From Pseudomonas sp. Leaf48 (GTDB lineage Bacteria; Pseudomonadota; Gammaproteobacteria; Pseudomonadales; Pseudomonadaceae): a stretch of 64,000 nucleotides of DNA. The notes beneath the pieces are model-generated. The model did no database searches. It was not told where the DNA came from and worked only from the letters and a program-made list of their open reading frames with translations. Position 1 is the first letter of the stretch, and every line of letters starts with the position of its first letter. Shown one piece after another: positions 1 through 10,991 of this stretch. Location: positions 153,607-217,606 of the forward strand of contig NZ_LMLH01000031.1 in the NCBI RefSeq assembly GCF_001421885.1, written 5' to 3'. The position numbers and the translations under genes are program-made.

Positions 1-29
1 CTCAGGCCCGGAAAACCACGAAGATCGGC

Positions 30-80
30 TCCCTTTCCCCCTCGCCCCCTAGGGGGGAGAGGGCTGGGGTGAGGGGGGGA
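30..80. repeat. REP-like palindrome
   Basis: A run of C-rich then G-rich sequence forms an imperfect hairpin of the CCCTC.../...GAGGG type just after the lpxH stop. The same element type recurs at 4779-4816 and 5630-5662. It may also act as a 3' end structure for the lpxH transcript. Confidence 0.6.
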
Positions 81-85
81 GAGCG

Positions 86-832
86 TCAGCCATGCGCCAA
101 AGCCGGCGGCGGTACAAAATCAAACGGTGCCAAGGCAAACCCGTTCTCATCGACCTGCAACGCCCAACCCTGTTTATCCCAATCCCCCAGCACAATGCGC
201 CGGGCCGCCTGCTCACCGAGCTGCAGCTTGTGGATGGCCGGGCGATGGGTATGCCCATGGATCAACGTCTTCACGCCATATTGCTGCATGATCCGCGGAA
301 TCTCCTCGGGCGTGACATCCACAATGTCATTGGCCTTCATCCGCGTCTGCGCCCGACTCTCACTGCGCAATTTGCGCCCCAGCTTATGGCGGGTGCCCAA
401 GGGCAAGTGGCGCAGGATGAACAGGGTGATCGGGTTGCGCAGGTAGCGCCGCAGCTTCATATAGGCTTCGTCGCGGGTGCAGAGGCTGTCGCCATGCATC
501 AGCAGTACAGGCTCGCCGTAAAACTGCACGACACTCGGGTCTTTCAGCAGGGTGCAACCGGCCTGTTTGCAGAAGGCCTTGCCCAGCATGAAATCACGAT
601 TGCCGTGCATCAGGAAAATGGCCGTGCCGCTGTCGCTGAGATCGCGCAGGGCCTGGCAGATGGAACGCTGAAACGGTGTCATGGCATCGTCGCCAAGCCA
701 CGCCTCGAAAAAGTCGCCCAGAATGTACAACGCACTCGCCGAACGGGCGCGTCCGGCGAGCAAATCCAGAAACGCCCGGGTGATGTCCGGGCGCTCCTCT
801 TCCAGATGTAAATCTGAAATCAGCAGTATCAC
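86..832 (-). CDS. lpxH: UDP-2,3-diacylglucosamine diphosphatase LpxH
   Basis: Hydrolyses UDP-2,3-diacylglucosamine to lipid X and UMP, the fourth step of lipid A synthesis, at the inner face of the cytoplasmic membrane. The 248-residue protein carries the metallophosphoesterase signature in order: D7-L-H9 at the N-terminus, GD40, GNRD with N78, H113 in LMHGD, and GHTHRP with H194 and H196, which ligate the two Mn ions in this family. Length matches Pseudomonas LpxH. The start is a GTG whose GTGA overlaps the ppiB stop, so the two genes are translationally coupled; no separate strong ribosome-binding site is visible. Confidence 0.95.
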   Translation of the reverse strand: MILLISDLHLEEERPDITRAFLDLLAGRARSASALYILGDFFEAWLGDDAMTPFQRSICQALRDLSDSGTAIFLMHGNRDFMLGKAFCKQAGCTLLKDPSVVQFYGEPVLLMHGDSLCTRDEAYMKLRRYLRNPITLFILRHLPLGTRHKLGRKLRSESRAQTRMKANDIVDVTPEEIPRIMQQYGVKTLIHGHTHRPAIHKLQLGEQAARRIVLGDWDKQGWALQVDENGFALAPFDFVPPPALAHG

Positions 833-1332
833 TCAATGATCTCGGCTTTCTCGATGATCACGTCGTCTGCTGGTACGTCCTGGTGGCCGGACTTGGAAGT
901 GGTGGCCACGCCTTTGATCTTGTCGACAACGTCGGTGCCAGCGGTCACTTTACCGAATACCGCGTAGCCCCAGCCTTGAACGTTCTTGCCGCTGTGGTTG
1001 AGGAAGCTGTTGTCCGCGACGTTGATGAAGAACTGCGCGGAAGCCGAATGCGGCTCCATGGTGCGGGCCATGGCGACGGTGTACTTGTCGTTGGAAAGAC
1101 CGTTGTCAGCTTCGTTCTGAATGCTTGGGCGCTTGTCTTTCTTTTCTTTCATGCCAGGCTCGAAACCACCGCCCTGGATCATGAAGTTACCGATGACACG
1201 GTGGAAAACGGTGTTTTCGTAGTGACCGGCTTTAACGTACTCGACGAAGTTGGCCACGGTGATCGGGGCTTTCTCGGCGTTCAGTTCCAGGACGATGTCG
1301 CCATGGTTGGTGGTCAGTTTGACTTGGGTCAT
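829..1332 (-). CDS. ppiB: peptidyl-prolyl cis-trans isomerase B (cyclophilin)
   Basis: Catalyses cis-trans isomerisation of X-Pro peptide bonds. The 167-residue protein has no signal peptide, so it is the cytoplasmic PpiB type rather than periplasmic PpiA. The cyclophilin core is visible as FHRVI at 43-47 (catalytic Arg45), the following MIQGG, and SASAQFFIN near 96-104. It is the first gene of a ppiB-lpxH operon and overlaps lpxH by 4 bases. It diverges from glnS across 266 bp. Upstream of the ATG only a weak AAGAG ribosome-binding site is seen. Confidence 0.95.
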   Translation of the reverse strand: MTQVKLTTNHGDIVLELNAEKAPITVANFVEYVKAGHYENTVFHRVIGNFMIQGGGFEPGMKEKKDKRPSIQNEADNGLSNDKYTVAMARTMEPHSASAQFFINVADNSFLNHSGKNVQGWGYAVFGKVTAGTDVVDKIKGVATTSKSGHQDVPADDVIIEKAEIIE

Positions 1333-1506
1333 GATCGTTACTCTTTATAGGAGAGGCGTTTCAAAGAATTCGTGGTTTTGGAACACTCAGTCCCGCAACC
1401 GGTTCAGCCATTTTTGGCCAAGGTGCGCAGTTTAGCGTGACAGGCGCGAATTTCGAGGCTGTTTTTCATTTACGGCCGATTAAATGCGACCGTTTGCAGG
1501 CGCGCT

Positions 1507-1537
1507 CTGTCAGGCGCTTGACAGCATCGGCTATGAT
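1507..1537 (+). promoter_or_regulatory. candidate glnS promoter/operator palindrome
   Basis: An 18-bp near-perfect palindrome (CTGTCA...TGACAG, 1507-1524) contains TTGACA, and TATGAT follows at 1532-1537. The TTGACA to TATGAT spacing is only 8 bp, so they cannot both serve one sigma-70 promoter. More likely TATGAT is the -10 and the palindrome lies over the -35 area as a possible operator. The rest of the 1333-1598 intergenic region shows nothing else clear. Confidence 0.3.
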
Positions 1538-1598
1538 AGCGGCTTTGTTTTGTCAGGCCCCTTTCTTGCGGCCGCGCACTTGTACGTCCAAGGATCCT

Positions 1599-3296
<1,698 letters not shown>

Positions 3297-3310
3297 TTCA
3301 AGGAACTAAC

Positions 3311-4693
3311 GTGCTTACGATCTACAACACGCTCACCAAGAGCAAAGAAGTCTTCAAGCCGCTCGATGGCAACAATGTGCGCATGTACGTGTGCGGGATG
3401 ACCGTGTACGACTACTGCCACATTGGCCACGGCCGCAGCATGGTCGCGTTCGACCTGGTGACCCGCTGGCTGCGCTTCAGCGGTTACAACCTGACGTATG
3501 TGCGCAATATCACCGACATCGAAGACAAGATCATCAATCGGGCCAAGGAGAACGGCGAGCCGTTCGATGTGCTGACCGAGCGCATGATCACGGCGATGCA
3601 CGAGGACGAGGCTCGCCTCAACATCCTCAAGCCGGACATGGAACCACGGGCCACCGATCACATCGCTGGCATGCAGTCCATGATCCAGACCCTGATCGAC
3701 AAGGGTTACGCTTACGCCCCGGGCAATGGCGACGTGTATTACCGCGTCGCCAAGTTCATGGGTTACGGCAAGCTGTCGCGCAAGAAAATCGAAGACCTGC
3801 GCATCGGCGCGCGGATCGAAGTCGACGAGTCGAAACAGGACCCGCTGGACTTCGTGCTGTGGAAGGGCGCCAAACCGGGCGAGCCGAGCTGGCCTTCGCC
3901 GTGGGGCGACGGTCGTCCGGGCTGGCACATCGAATGCTCGGTGATGTCCACCTGCTGCCTGGGTGAGACCTTCGACATTCATGGCGGCGGCAGCGACCTG
4001 GAGTTCCCGCACCACGAAAACGAAATCGCCCAGAGCGAAGCGGCCACCGGCAAGACCTACGCCAATGCCTGGATGCATTGCGGCATGATCCGTATCAATG
4101 GCGAGAAGATGTCCAAGTCCTTGAACAACTTCTTCACCATCCGCGACGTGCTCGACAAGTACCACCCGGAAGTCGTGCGTTACCTGCTGGTGTCGAGCCA
4201 TTACCGCAGCGCCATCAACTACTCGGAAGACAACCTCAAGGATGCCAAGGGCGCCCTCGAGCGTTTCTACCATGCGTTGAAAGGCCTGCCGAGCGTGGCG
4301 CCGGCTGGTGGTGAAGCCTTTGTCGAGCGTTTCACCCAAGTGATGAACGACGACTTCGGTACGCCGGAAGCCTGTGCGGTGCTGTTCGAGATGGTGCGTG
4401 AGATCAATCGCCTGCGTGAGAGCGATTTGAACGCGGCGGCCGGTCTGGCGGCGCGCCTGAAGGAACTGGCCAGCGTGCTGGGTGTGTTGCAGCTTGAGGC
4501 GGATGAGTTCCTGCAGGCCGGCGCTGAAGGGCGCGTGGATGCGGCTGAAGTTGAGGCGCTGATTGCAGCGCGCCTGGCGGCGCGTGCCGGCAAGGATTGG
4601 GCAGAATCGGACCGTATCCGCGACCGGCTCACCGCCATGGGCGTTGTGCTGGAAGACGGCAAGGGTGGCACGACCTGGCGTCTGGCTGACTGA
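3311..4693 (+). CDS. cysS: cysteinyl-tRNA synthetase
   Basis: Charges tRNA-Cys with cysteine. Class I synthetase with C28 (a zinc ligand in this family), HIGH at 37-40 and KMSKS at 266-270. The GTG at 3311 is chosen over an in-frame GTG overlapping the glnS stop because AAGGAAC lies about 6 nt before it; the resulting 460 residues is the usual Pseudomonas length. In the Pseudomonas genomes I recall, folD follows cysS. Here a terminator and a repeat array follow instead, so a synteny break lies downstream. Confidence 0.97.
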   Translation: MLTIYNTLTKSKEVFKPLDGNNVRMYVCGMTVYDYCHIGHGRSMVAFDLVTRWLRFSGYNLTYVRNITDIEDKIINRAKENGEPFDVLTERMITAMHEDEARLNILKPDMEPRATDHIAGMQSMIQTLIDKGYAYAPGNGDVYYRVAKFMGYGKLSRKKIEDLRIGARIEVDESKQDPLDFVLWKGAKPGEPSWPSPWGDGRPGWHIECSVMSTCCLGETFDIHGGGSDLEFPHHENEIAQSEAATGKTYANAWMHCGMIRINGEKMSKSLNNFFTIRDVLDKYHPEVVRYLLVSSHYRSAINYSEDNLKDAKGALERFYHALKGLPSVAPAGGEAFVERFTQVMNDDFGTPEACAVLFEMVREINRLRESDLNAAAGLAARLKELASVLGVLQLEADEFLQAGAEGRVDAAEVEALIAARLAARAGKDWAESDRIRDRLTAMGVVLEDGKGGTTWRLAD

Positions 4694-4713
4694 TTGCCTG
4701 GTTTGTGACAGAC

Positions 4714-4742
4714 AAAACCCGCCTTGTGCGGGTTTTTGTTTT
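4714..4742 (+). terminator. intrinsic terminator after cysS
   Basis: Stem ACCCGC/GCGGGT (4717-4722 and 4728-4733) with a 5-nt loop, followed by a T run. It lies 21 bp after the cysS stop and ends the glnS-cysS transcript. Confidence 0.85.
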
Positions 4743-4778
4743 TGTGGTGGCTGCAAGTTTTGCGGCGGTCTGTGGGTT

Positions 4779-4816
4779 TCCCCTCACCCTAACCCTCTCC
4801 CAGTGGGAGAGGGGAC
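4779..4816. repeat. REP-like palindrome, left flank of the array
   Basis: Inverted CCCTCTCCC/GGGAGAGGG element preceded by CCCTCACCCTAA. It is the same element type as at 30-80 and 5630-5662, and flanks the tandem array on its left side. Confidence 0.7.
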
Positions 4817-4853
4817 TGATCGGGGGATGTTCAATTTATCCGTCGACCTGAAA

Positions 4854-5670
4854 ATCCTGCGCCGAATCCATAATCGACTCGATCTCTCAGGTCGTAATGT
4901 ACAGCGACAGACTCCTCAGTCGGCTCCTTCTCCCTGGGGGCGGTCCGACGTTTCGGGAGGGCTGGAGTGAAGGCAAGGATGGTTCAGAAGACTAAAATCC
5001 TGCGCCGAATCCATAATCGACTCGGTTCTTCAGGTCGATGTAAGACGCCAGACACCTCGGTCGGCTCCTTCTCCCTCGGGACGGTCCGACGTTTCGGGAG
5101 GACTGGGGTGAGGGCAAAGGCGGTGCGGAAGACTCGAATCCTGCGTCGAATCCATAATCGACTCGATCTCTCAGGTCGATGTACAGCGACAGACACCTCG
5201 GTCGGCTCCCTCTCCCTGGGGGCGGTCCGACGTTTCGGGAGAGATGGGGTGAGGGCAAAGGCGGTGCAGAAGACTCGAATCCTGCGCCGAATCCATAATC
5301 GACTCGATCCCTCAGGTCGATGTACAGCGACAGACTCCTCGGTCGGCTCCCTCTCCCTGGGGGCGGTCCGACGTTTCGGGAGAGATGGGGTGAGGGCAAA
5401 GGCGGTTCAGAAGACTCGAATCCTGCGCCGACTCCACAATCGACTCGATCTCTCAGGTCGATGTACAGCGACAGACACCTCGGTCGGCTCCCTCTCCCTG
5501 GGGCGGTCCGACGTTTCGGGAGAGATGGGGTGAGGGCAAAGACGGTTCAGAAGACGCGAACCCTGCGCCGAATCCATAATCGACTCGGTCTCTCAGGTCG
5601 ATGTACAGCGACAGACACCTCGGTCGGCTCCCTCTCCCTCGGGAGAGGGCTGGGGTGAGGGGAGAGCGGC
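4854..5670. repeat. ~141-bp tandem repeat array, six units
   Basis: Units begin at about 4854, 4997, 5138, 5279, 5420 and 5560, so periods are 143, 141, 141, 141 and 140 bp; the sixth unit is incomplete. Units 3-5 are nearly identical and the first two more diverged. Each unit has a conserved block starting ATCCTGCGCCGAATCC, a small hairpin ATCGAC...GTCGAT, and a CCCTCTCCC...GGGAGAG arm pair interrupted by a GC-rich insert. The last unit instead ends in an intact REP-like palindrome (5630-5662). Because 141 is a multiple of three, open frames run through it on both strands; I regard these as non-coding. This array fills the 4694-5674 gap between cysS and the sigma-54 activator. Confidence 0.9.
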
Positions 5671-5674
5671 CGAT

Positions 5675-7510
5675 TCAATCGCCAACCTGGCGCAATCGCT
5701 TGTAAAGGGTATTGCGGCTGACCCCAAGCCTGCGCGCCAAATAGGAAATATTCCCGCCCACTGCCTGCAACTGCCGATTCAGCTCTTCGGCATCATTCAG
5801 ATCAACCAGCAACGGTTCCGGCGTCTCCACCGCCTCCATCTCCAGATCCACAAAAAAATCATCCGGCAAATGCTCCGCCCGCACCGGCTGGTCCTCAGCC
5901 ATGGCCAGCGCCACCTGCATCACACTGCTCACCTGACGCAAATTTCCCGGCCACGGGTGACGATTGAACAACTCCATGACTTCACGGCTCAACCCGGCCC
6001 ACTGGCTCGGCTCGCGATGCTGTTCCCACAGGCGCTTGAACAGCGCCTCCTTGTCGCTGCGTTCGCGCAACGGCGGCAGCTCCAGGGTCAGGCCGCCGAT
6101 GCGGTAGTACAAGTCTTCACGAAAGCGCCCCAGTTGCACCTGCTCGCGCAACGAGCGGTTAGTCGCGGAAATGATGCGGATGTCCACCGCAAACAACTCG
6201 CTGCTGCCCACCGGTTGCACGCAACGCTCCTGCAATACCCTCAACAGCCGGGCTTGGGTCGGCAGCGGCATGTCGCCGATTTCATCGAGGAACAGGGTGC
6301 CTTTGTCCGCCTTGCGGATCAGGCCGATGCTGCCTTTCTGGTTGGCCCCGGTGAACGCGCCTTTTTCATAGCCAAACAGCTCGGACTCCACCAGTTCGGC
6401 GGGAATTGCCGCGCAATTGACGGCGATGAAAGCCTGTTTACTGCGTGAGCTGGCCTGATGCAGGGCTTTGACGAACACTTCCTTGCCGACCCCGGTTTCG
6501 CCATGAATCAGCAGCGGGATGTCTTTTTCCAACAGACGCTCGGCCTGGCGCACGGCTTTTTCCACGCGACTGTCGCCCAAATGCAGGGTGTTCAGGCTGA
6601 TCGCCGCTGGAGCGGCCACGGCCGGTTCGGTGAATACACGGGGCTTTATCGGAACCTGCTTTGGCCGCTTCAACAAACACTGGAAGCGGTTGCGACCGGT
6701 GGTTTGCAGAGCGAAGGGCAGGTCGTCGGGCTGATTCAGCAACTCCAGCAACGACACCTTGAACAGGCTTTCGATACTGACCCGCGACAGGCTGATACCG
6801 AGCAGATTGTCAGCCCGGCGATTGGCCGACAGCACCTGGCCGGTCTCGTCGAAAATCAGCAGGCCGGCCCATTGGCTGTCGAGGTTGTTCAGCCCGGTGT
6901 TGAACGTCAGCTGGAAATGCTGGCCGTGGAACAGGTTGAGGATCAGCCGGTTCTCCACGGTCTGGCTCATCATCTTGACCATGCCCAGGGTGTGGGACGG
7001 CGGCAGGTAGCTGTCACTGGACACGTCGAGCACGGCGATGATCTTGCGCTCGGCATCGAAAATCGGCGCGGCAGAACCGGTCATGAAGCGGTTGGCCTTG
7101 AGGAAGTGTTCGTCGTGCTCGATGTGCACCGCCTGTTCACAAGCCAGGGCAGTGCCGATGGCGTTGGTGCCGCTGCAATGCTCCAGCCAACTGGCGCCGG
7201 CACTGAAGCCACGGGCCAGTTTCGGTTCGATGAAGCGCTGGGTGCCCCAGGAGGTCAGGACCTGTCCCCGATTGTCGGCGAGCATGATCAGACAATTGGA
7301 ATTGCTCAGAATGTTCTCGTAATAGGGCAGCACCTCCTGATGGGTGGTCTGCACCAGTGAATGCTGGCTTTCCAGCAGATGTGCAATGCCGTCGGCGGGC
7401 ATTTGGTCGAACGCCGGCGTGCTCTGATGATTGAGGCCGAACGCGCGGCAGCGGGACCATGAGTCCTGGATGATGGCGTCGTGGGACAGCGGCTGGGCAG
7501 GTGCGGCCAT
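5675..7510 (-). CDS. AcoR-like sigma-54-dependent activator
   Basis: A 611-residue enhancer-binding protein that should use ATP hydrolysis to open sigma-54 promoters. Order of domains: N-terminal GAF-type sensor (about 70-200), PAS-like segment (about 210-280), AAA+ domain with Walker A GETGVGKE (337-344), sigma-54 contact loop GAFTGA (384-389) and Walker B GTLFLDE (404-410), then a Fis-type helix-turn-helix (about 583-606). The layout matches AcoR-family regulators, which often sense small alcohols or ketones. It diverges from the ABC importer, whose upstream region holds a -24/-12 promoter and repeated TGTTCA motifs, so that operon is the probable target. The ligand cannot be read from sequence. 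Confidence 0.88.
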   Translation of the reverse strand: MAAPAQPLSHDAIIQDSWSRCRAFGLNHQSTPAFDQMPADGIAHLLESQHSLVQTTHQEVLPYYENILSNSNCLIMLADNRGQVLTSWGTQRFIEPKLARGFSAGASWLEHCSGTNAIGTALACEQAVHIEHDEHFLKANRFMTGSAAPIFDAERKIIAVLDVSSDSYLPPSHTLGMVKMMSQTVENRLILNLFHGQHFQLTFNTGLNNLDSQWAGLLIFDETGQVLSANRRADNLLGISLSRVSIESLFKVSLLELLNQPDDLPFALQTTGRNRFQCLLKRPKQVPIKPRVFTEPAVAAPAAISLNTLHLGDSRVEKAVRQAERLLEKDIPLLIHGETGVGKEVFVKALHQASSRSKQAFIAVNCAAIPAELVESELFGYEKGAFTGANQKGSIGLIRKADKGTLFLDEIGDMPLPTQARLLRVLQERCVQPVGSSELFAVDIRIISATNRSLREQVQLGRFREDLYYRIGGLTLELPPLRERSDKEALFKRLWEQHREPSQWAGLSREVMELFNRHPWPGNLRQVSSVMQVALAMAEDQPVRAEHLPDDFFVDLEMEAVETPEPLLVDLNDAEELNRQLQAVGGNISYLARRLGVSRNTLYKRLRQVGD

Positions 7511-7608
7511 GGCAGTGAGTCTCTGAACAGGCTTTTTTTGTTTTTATTGTTTTTGCACATCACGTTGAATATCACACGTGACGGTTCTGGCACGCCACGC
7601 CTTTGTAG

Positions 7609-7664
7609 GAGCCGGCTTGCTGGCGATGGCAATTTCGATGACGCCATCGCCAGCAAGCCGGCTC
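7609..7664. repeat. REP-pair palindrome (REPIN-like)
   Basis: Perfect 22-bp inverted repeat (7609-7630 and 7643-7664) around a 12-nt loop, containing GCCGGCTTGCTGGCGATGG. This is a typical Pseudomonas intergenic REP doublet, placed between the activator start and its probable target promoter. Confidence 0.85.
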
Positions 7665-7697
7665 ATGAAAGGGGGCCGTGAACAGTCTGTAGAGTGT

Positions 7698-7767
7698 TGT
7701 TCACTAATGTTCACTGTCAATCGGTGAACTGTTCAATTGTTCATTTCGGATTGTTCATTTTTGTTCA
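7698..7767. promoter_or_regulatory. cluster of six TGTTCA motifs, candidate activator sites
   Basis: TGTTCA begins at 7698, 7708, 7730, 7738, 7752 and 7762, and one inverted TGAAC lies at 7725-7729. Pairs are spaced 10 bp apart, one helical turn. The cluster is 65-135 bp upstream of the sigma-54 promoter, the usual place for an enhancer-binding protein. Inferred to bind the divergently encoded AcoR-like activator. Confidence 0.55.
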
Positions 7768-7831
7768 GCAACGAACGCAGACCTATCTCCATTTCAGTGA
7801 TTCCCCAACTGAATCAATGGCTTGTAATTTC

Positions 7832-7848
7832 TGGCACAGATGTCGCTA
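7832..7848 (+). promoter_or_regulatory. sigma-54 (-24/-12) promoter of the ABC importer operon
   Basis: TGGCAC at 7832-7837 supplies the -24 GG and GC at 7845-7846 supplies the -12, with the spacing of the TGGCAC-N7-GC consensus. It lies about 45 bp before the first ATG of the operon and next to a gene for a sigma-54 activator. Confidence 0.75.
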
Positions 7849-7892
7849 TGTAGCTCCGGTCGCTTGACTCCAAAAATAAAAAAGGCCGAGCC

Positions 7893-8987
7893 ATGTCACT
7901 CACCCTGGAGCACGTCAGCCGCACCGTCGAGGGCCAGACCTGGATCGACGATGCCAACCTGAGTTTCGAACCCGGTTCCTTCAACGTCTTACTGGGGCGC
8001 ACGCTGTCCGGCAAAACCAGCCTGATGCGCCTGATGGCGGGTCTGGACAAGCCCGACAGTGGCCGCGTGCTGATGAATGGCGTCGACGTCACCCAGCGTC
8101 CGGTGCGTTTGCGCAACGTGTCGATGGTCTACCAGCAGTTCATCAACTACCCGACCATGACAGTGTTCGAGAACATTGCCTCGCCACTGCGTCAGGCCAA
8201 GGTTTCCAACGAGCAGATCCATAGCAAGGTGCTGGAAACCGCGAAGATGCTGCGCATCGAGAAGTTTCTGCAGCGCTATCCGCTGGAACTCTCTGGCGGC
8301 CAGCAGCAGCGCACGGCCATGGCCCGGGCGCTGGTCAAGGATGCCGAGCTGATTCTGTTCGACGAACCGCTGGTCAACCTCGACTACAAATTGCGCGAGG
8401 AGCTGCGCCAGGAAATGCGCGAGCTGTTCAAGGCGCGCCACACCATCGCGATCTACGCCACCACCGAGCCCAACGAAGCCCTGGCCCTGGGTGGCACCAC
8501 GACCATTCTGCATGAGGGGCGGGTGATCCAGAGCGGGCAGTCTTCGGCTGTCTATCACCAGCCGCAAACCGTGCTGGCCGCCGAGCTGTTCTCCGAGCCG
8601 CCGATCAACCTGATGCCCGGGCGCATTGCCGGTAACGAAGTGAGTTTCGCCAATTTCGTGCACTTCCCGTTGAACGTTGATCTGCGTCCGGTGGGCGAGG
8701 GCGAGTTTCGCTTCGGCGTACGGCCCAGCCATATCTCGCTGGTGCCGAGCAACGACGATGACCTGGAGCTGGCGGTGACCGTCGAGGTCGCGGAAATCAG
8801 CGGCTCGGAAACCTTCCTTCATGTGCGCAACGAACACTTCTTACTGGTGCTGCACTTGCCCGGTGTTCACGAATACGACGTCGATGCGCCGATCCGCATC
8901 TACATCCCGACCCATAAACTGTTTGTGTTCGATACGCAGGGGCGGCTGGTCCAGGCGCCGGGCCGGCGTGTCGCGAGGGTTGCCTGA
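7893..8987 (+). CDS. ABC importer ATP-binding subunit 1 (GlpS-like)
   Basis: One of two ATPases of a MalK/UgpC-type importer, with a C-terminal TOBE-like regulatory region. Visible: Walker A GRTLSGKT (35-42), Q-loop YQQF, canonical signature LSGGQ (133-137), Walker B with D157-E158. The switch (H-loop) His is missing: the segment reads YATTEP, so Thr191 stands where VTHD would place His. The partner subunit has the opposite defect, so the pair should have one complete and one degenerate ATP site. It is the first gene of the operon, has an AAAGG ribosome-binding site, and its TGATG overlaps the next gene. Gene order matches the rhizobial glycerol importer GlpSTPQUV; substrate inferred only. 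Confidence 0.85.
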   Translation: MSLTLEHVSRTVEGQTWIDDANLSFEPGSFNVLLGRTLSGKTSLMRLMAGLDKPDSGRVLMNGVDVTQRPVRLRNVSMVYQQFINYPTMTVFENIASPLRQAKVSNEQIHSKVLETAKMLRIEKFLQRYPLELSGGQQQRTAMARALVKDAELILFDEPLVNLDYKLREELRQEMRELFKARHTIAIYATTEPNEALALGGTTTILHEGRVIQSGQSSAVYHQPQTVLAAELFSEPPINLMPGRIAGNEVSFANFVHFPLNVDLRPVGEGEFRFGVRPSHISLVPSNDDDLELAVTVEVAEISGSETFLHVRNEHFLLVLHLPGVHEYDVDAPIRIYIPTHKLFVFDTQGRLVQAPGRRVARVA

Positions 8988-10116
8988 TGGCCGAAATCCG
9001 TTTGCAGAACCTGGCCCACAGCTACACCAAAACCCCGGCATCACCTGAGGATTACGCGATCCGCGAGATGGACCACGTCTGGGAACAAGGCGGCGCCTAT
9101 GCTTTGCTCGGGCCGTCGGGTTGCGGCAAGTCGACCTTGCTCAACATCATTTCCGGGCTGCTCAGTCCGTCCCAGGGCCATGTGCTGTTCGACGGTAAGG
9201 CGGTCAACGACCTGACTCCCGAGAAGCGCAACATCGCCCAGGTTTTCCAGTTCCCGGTGGTCTACGACACCATGACAGTGTTCGACAACTTGGCCTTCCC
9301 GTTGCGAAACCAGGGCATGGCCGAGGCGAAAATTCTCAGTAAGGTGCAGGAAATCGCCGAAGTGCTCGACCTGCAGAACCTGCTGAGTAAAAAAGCCCGC
9401 AACCTCACCGCCGACGAAAAACAGAAAGTCTCCATGGGCCGCGGGCTGGTGCGCGACGACGTGTCGGCGATCCTGTTCGACGAGCCGCTGACGGTGATCG
9501 ACCCGCACCTGAAATGGAAGCTGCGCAGAAAGCTCAAGCAGATTCACGAGCAGTTCAACATCACCATGGTCTACGTCACCCACGATCAACTGGAGGCCTC
9601 GACCTTCGCCGACAAGATTGCGGTGATGTACGGCGGGCAGATCGTGCAGTTCGGCACGCCAAGGGAATTGTTCGAACGACCGAGCCACACCTTTGTCGGC
9701 TACTTCATCGGCAGTCCGGGGATGAACCTGATCGAGGTGCAGCCGCAACCAGGTGGCGTCGGTTTTGCCTCGACCCATCTGCCGTTGTCCGAAGCCATGC
9801 AGCAACGCATTGCCGAATTCGAATGGAAAACCCTGAAGGTGGGCATCCGCCCCGAGTTCGTCCATGTGTGGGACGAAGCTTTTGATGACGCGCTACGGGC
9901 ACAGGTCGTACACGTCGAAGACCTCGGCACCTACAAGATCATGACCCTGAACCTCGATGGCGCAACCCTGAAAGTGCGCATGGCCGAAGACAAGCCGGTG
10001 CCCCAGGGCACGGCTTACATCAGCTTTCCGGCGCAGTGGCTGATGGTCTATGCCGACGATTTTCTCCTCGAAGCGCAAGCCATTGACGAAGCAATTGCCA
10101 ACCAGGGGGCGCAGCC

Positions 10117-10120
<4 letters not shown>
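8987..10120 (+). CDS. ABC importer ATP-binding subunit 2 (GlpT-like)
   Basis: Second ATPase of the importer, 377 residues. Walker A GPSGCGKST (42-50), Walker B with D165-E166 and switch His199 in VTHDQ are intact. The signature motif LSGGQ is replaced by LTADE (140-144), which should cripple the ATP site that uses it. With subunit 1 it would form an asymmetric heterodimer: its own Walker motifs and His meet the good LSGGQ of subunit 1, while the other site pairs two defective elements. It starts at an ATG overlapping the previous stop and overlaps the permease gene by ATGA. The similar GlpT name in E. coli denotes an unrelated antiporter. Confidence 0.85.
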
Positions 10121-10983
<863 letters not shown>

Positions 10984-10991
10984 GGCCCGCC

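Noticed and set aside
4980..5600. tRNA genes suggested by GACTCGAATCC in the array
   Set aside because: No acceptor, D or anticodon stems fit around it; it is simply part of the repeat unit.
4854..5670. CRISPR array
   Set aside because: Repeats are contiguous ~141-bp units without unique spacers, and no cas genes are present.
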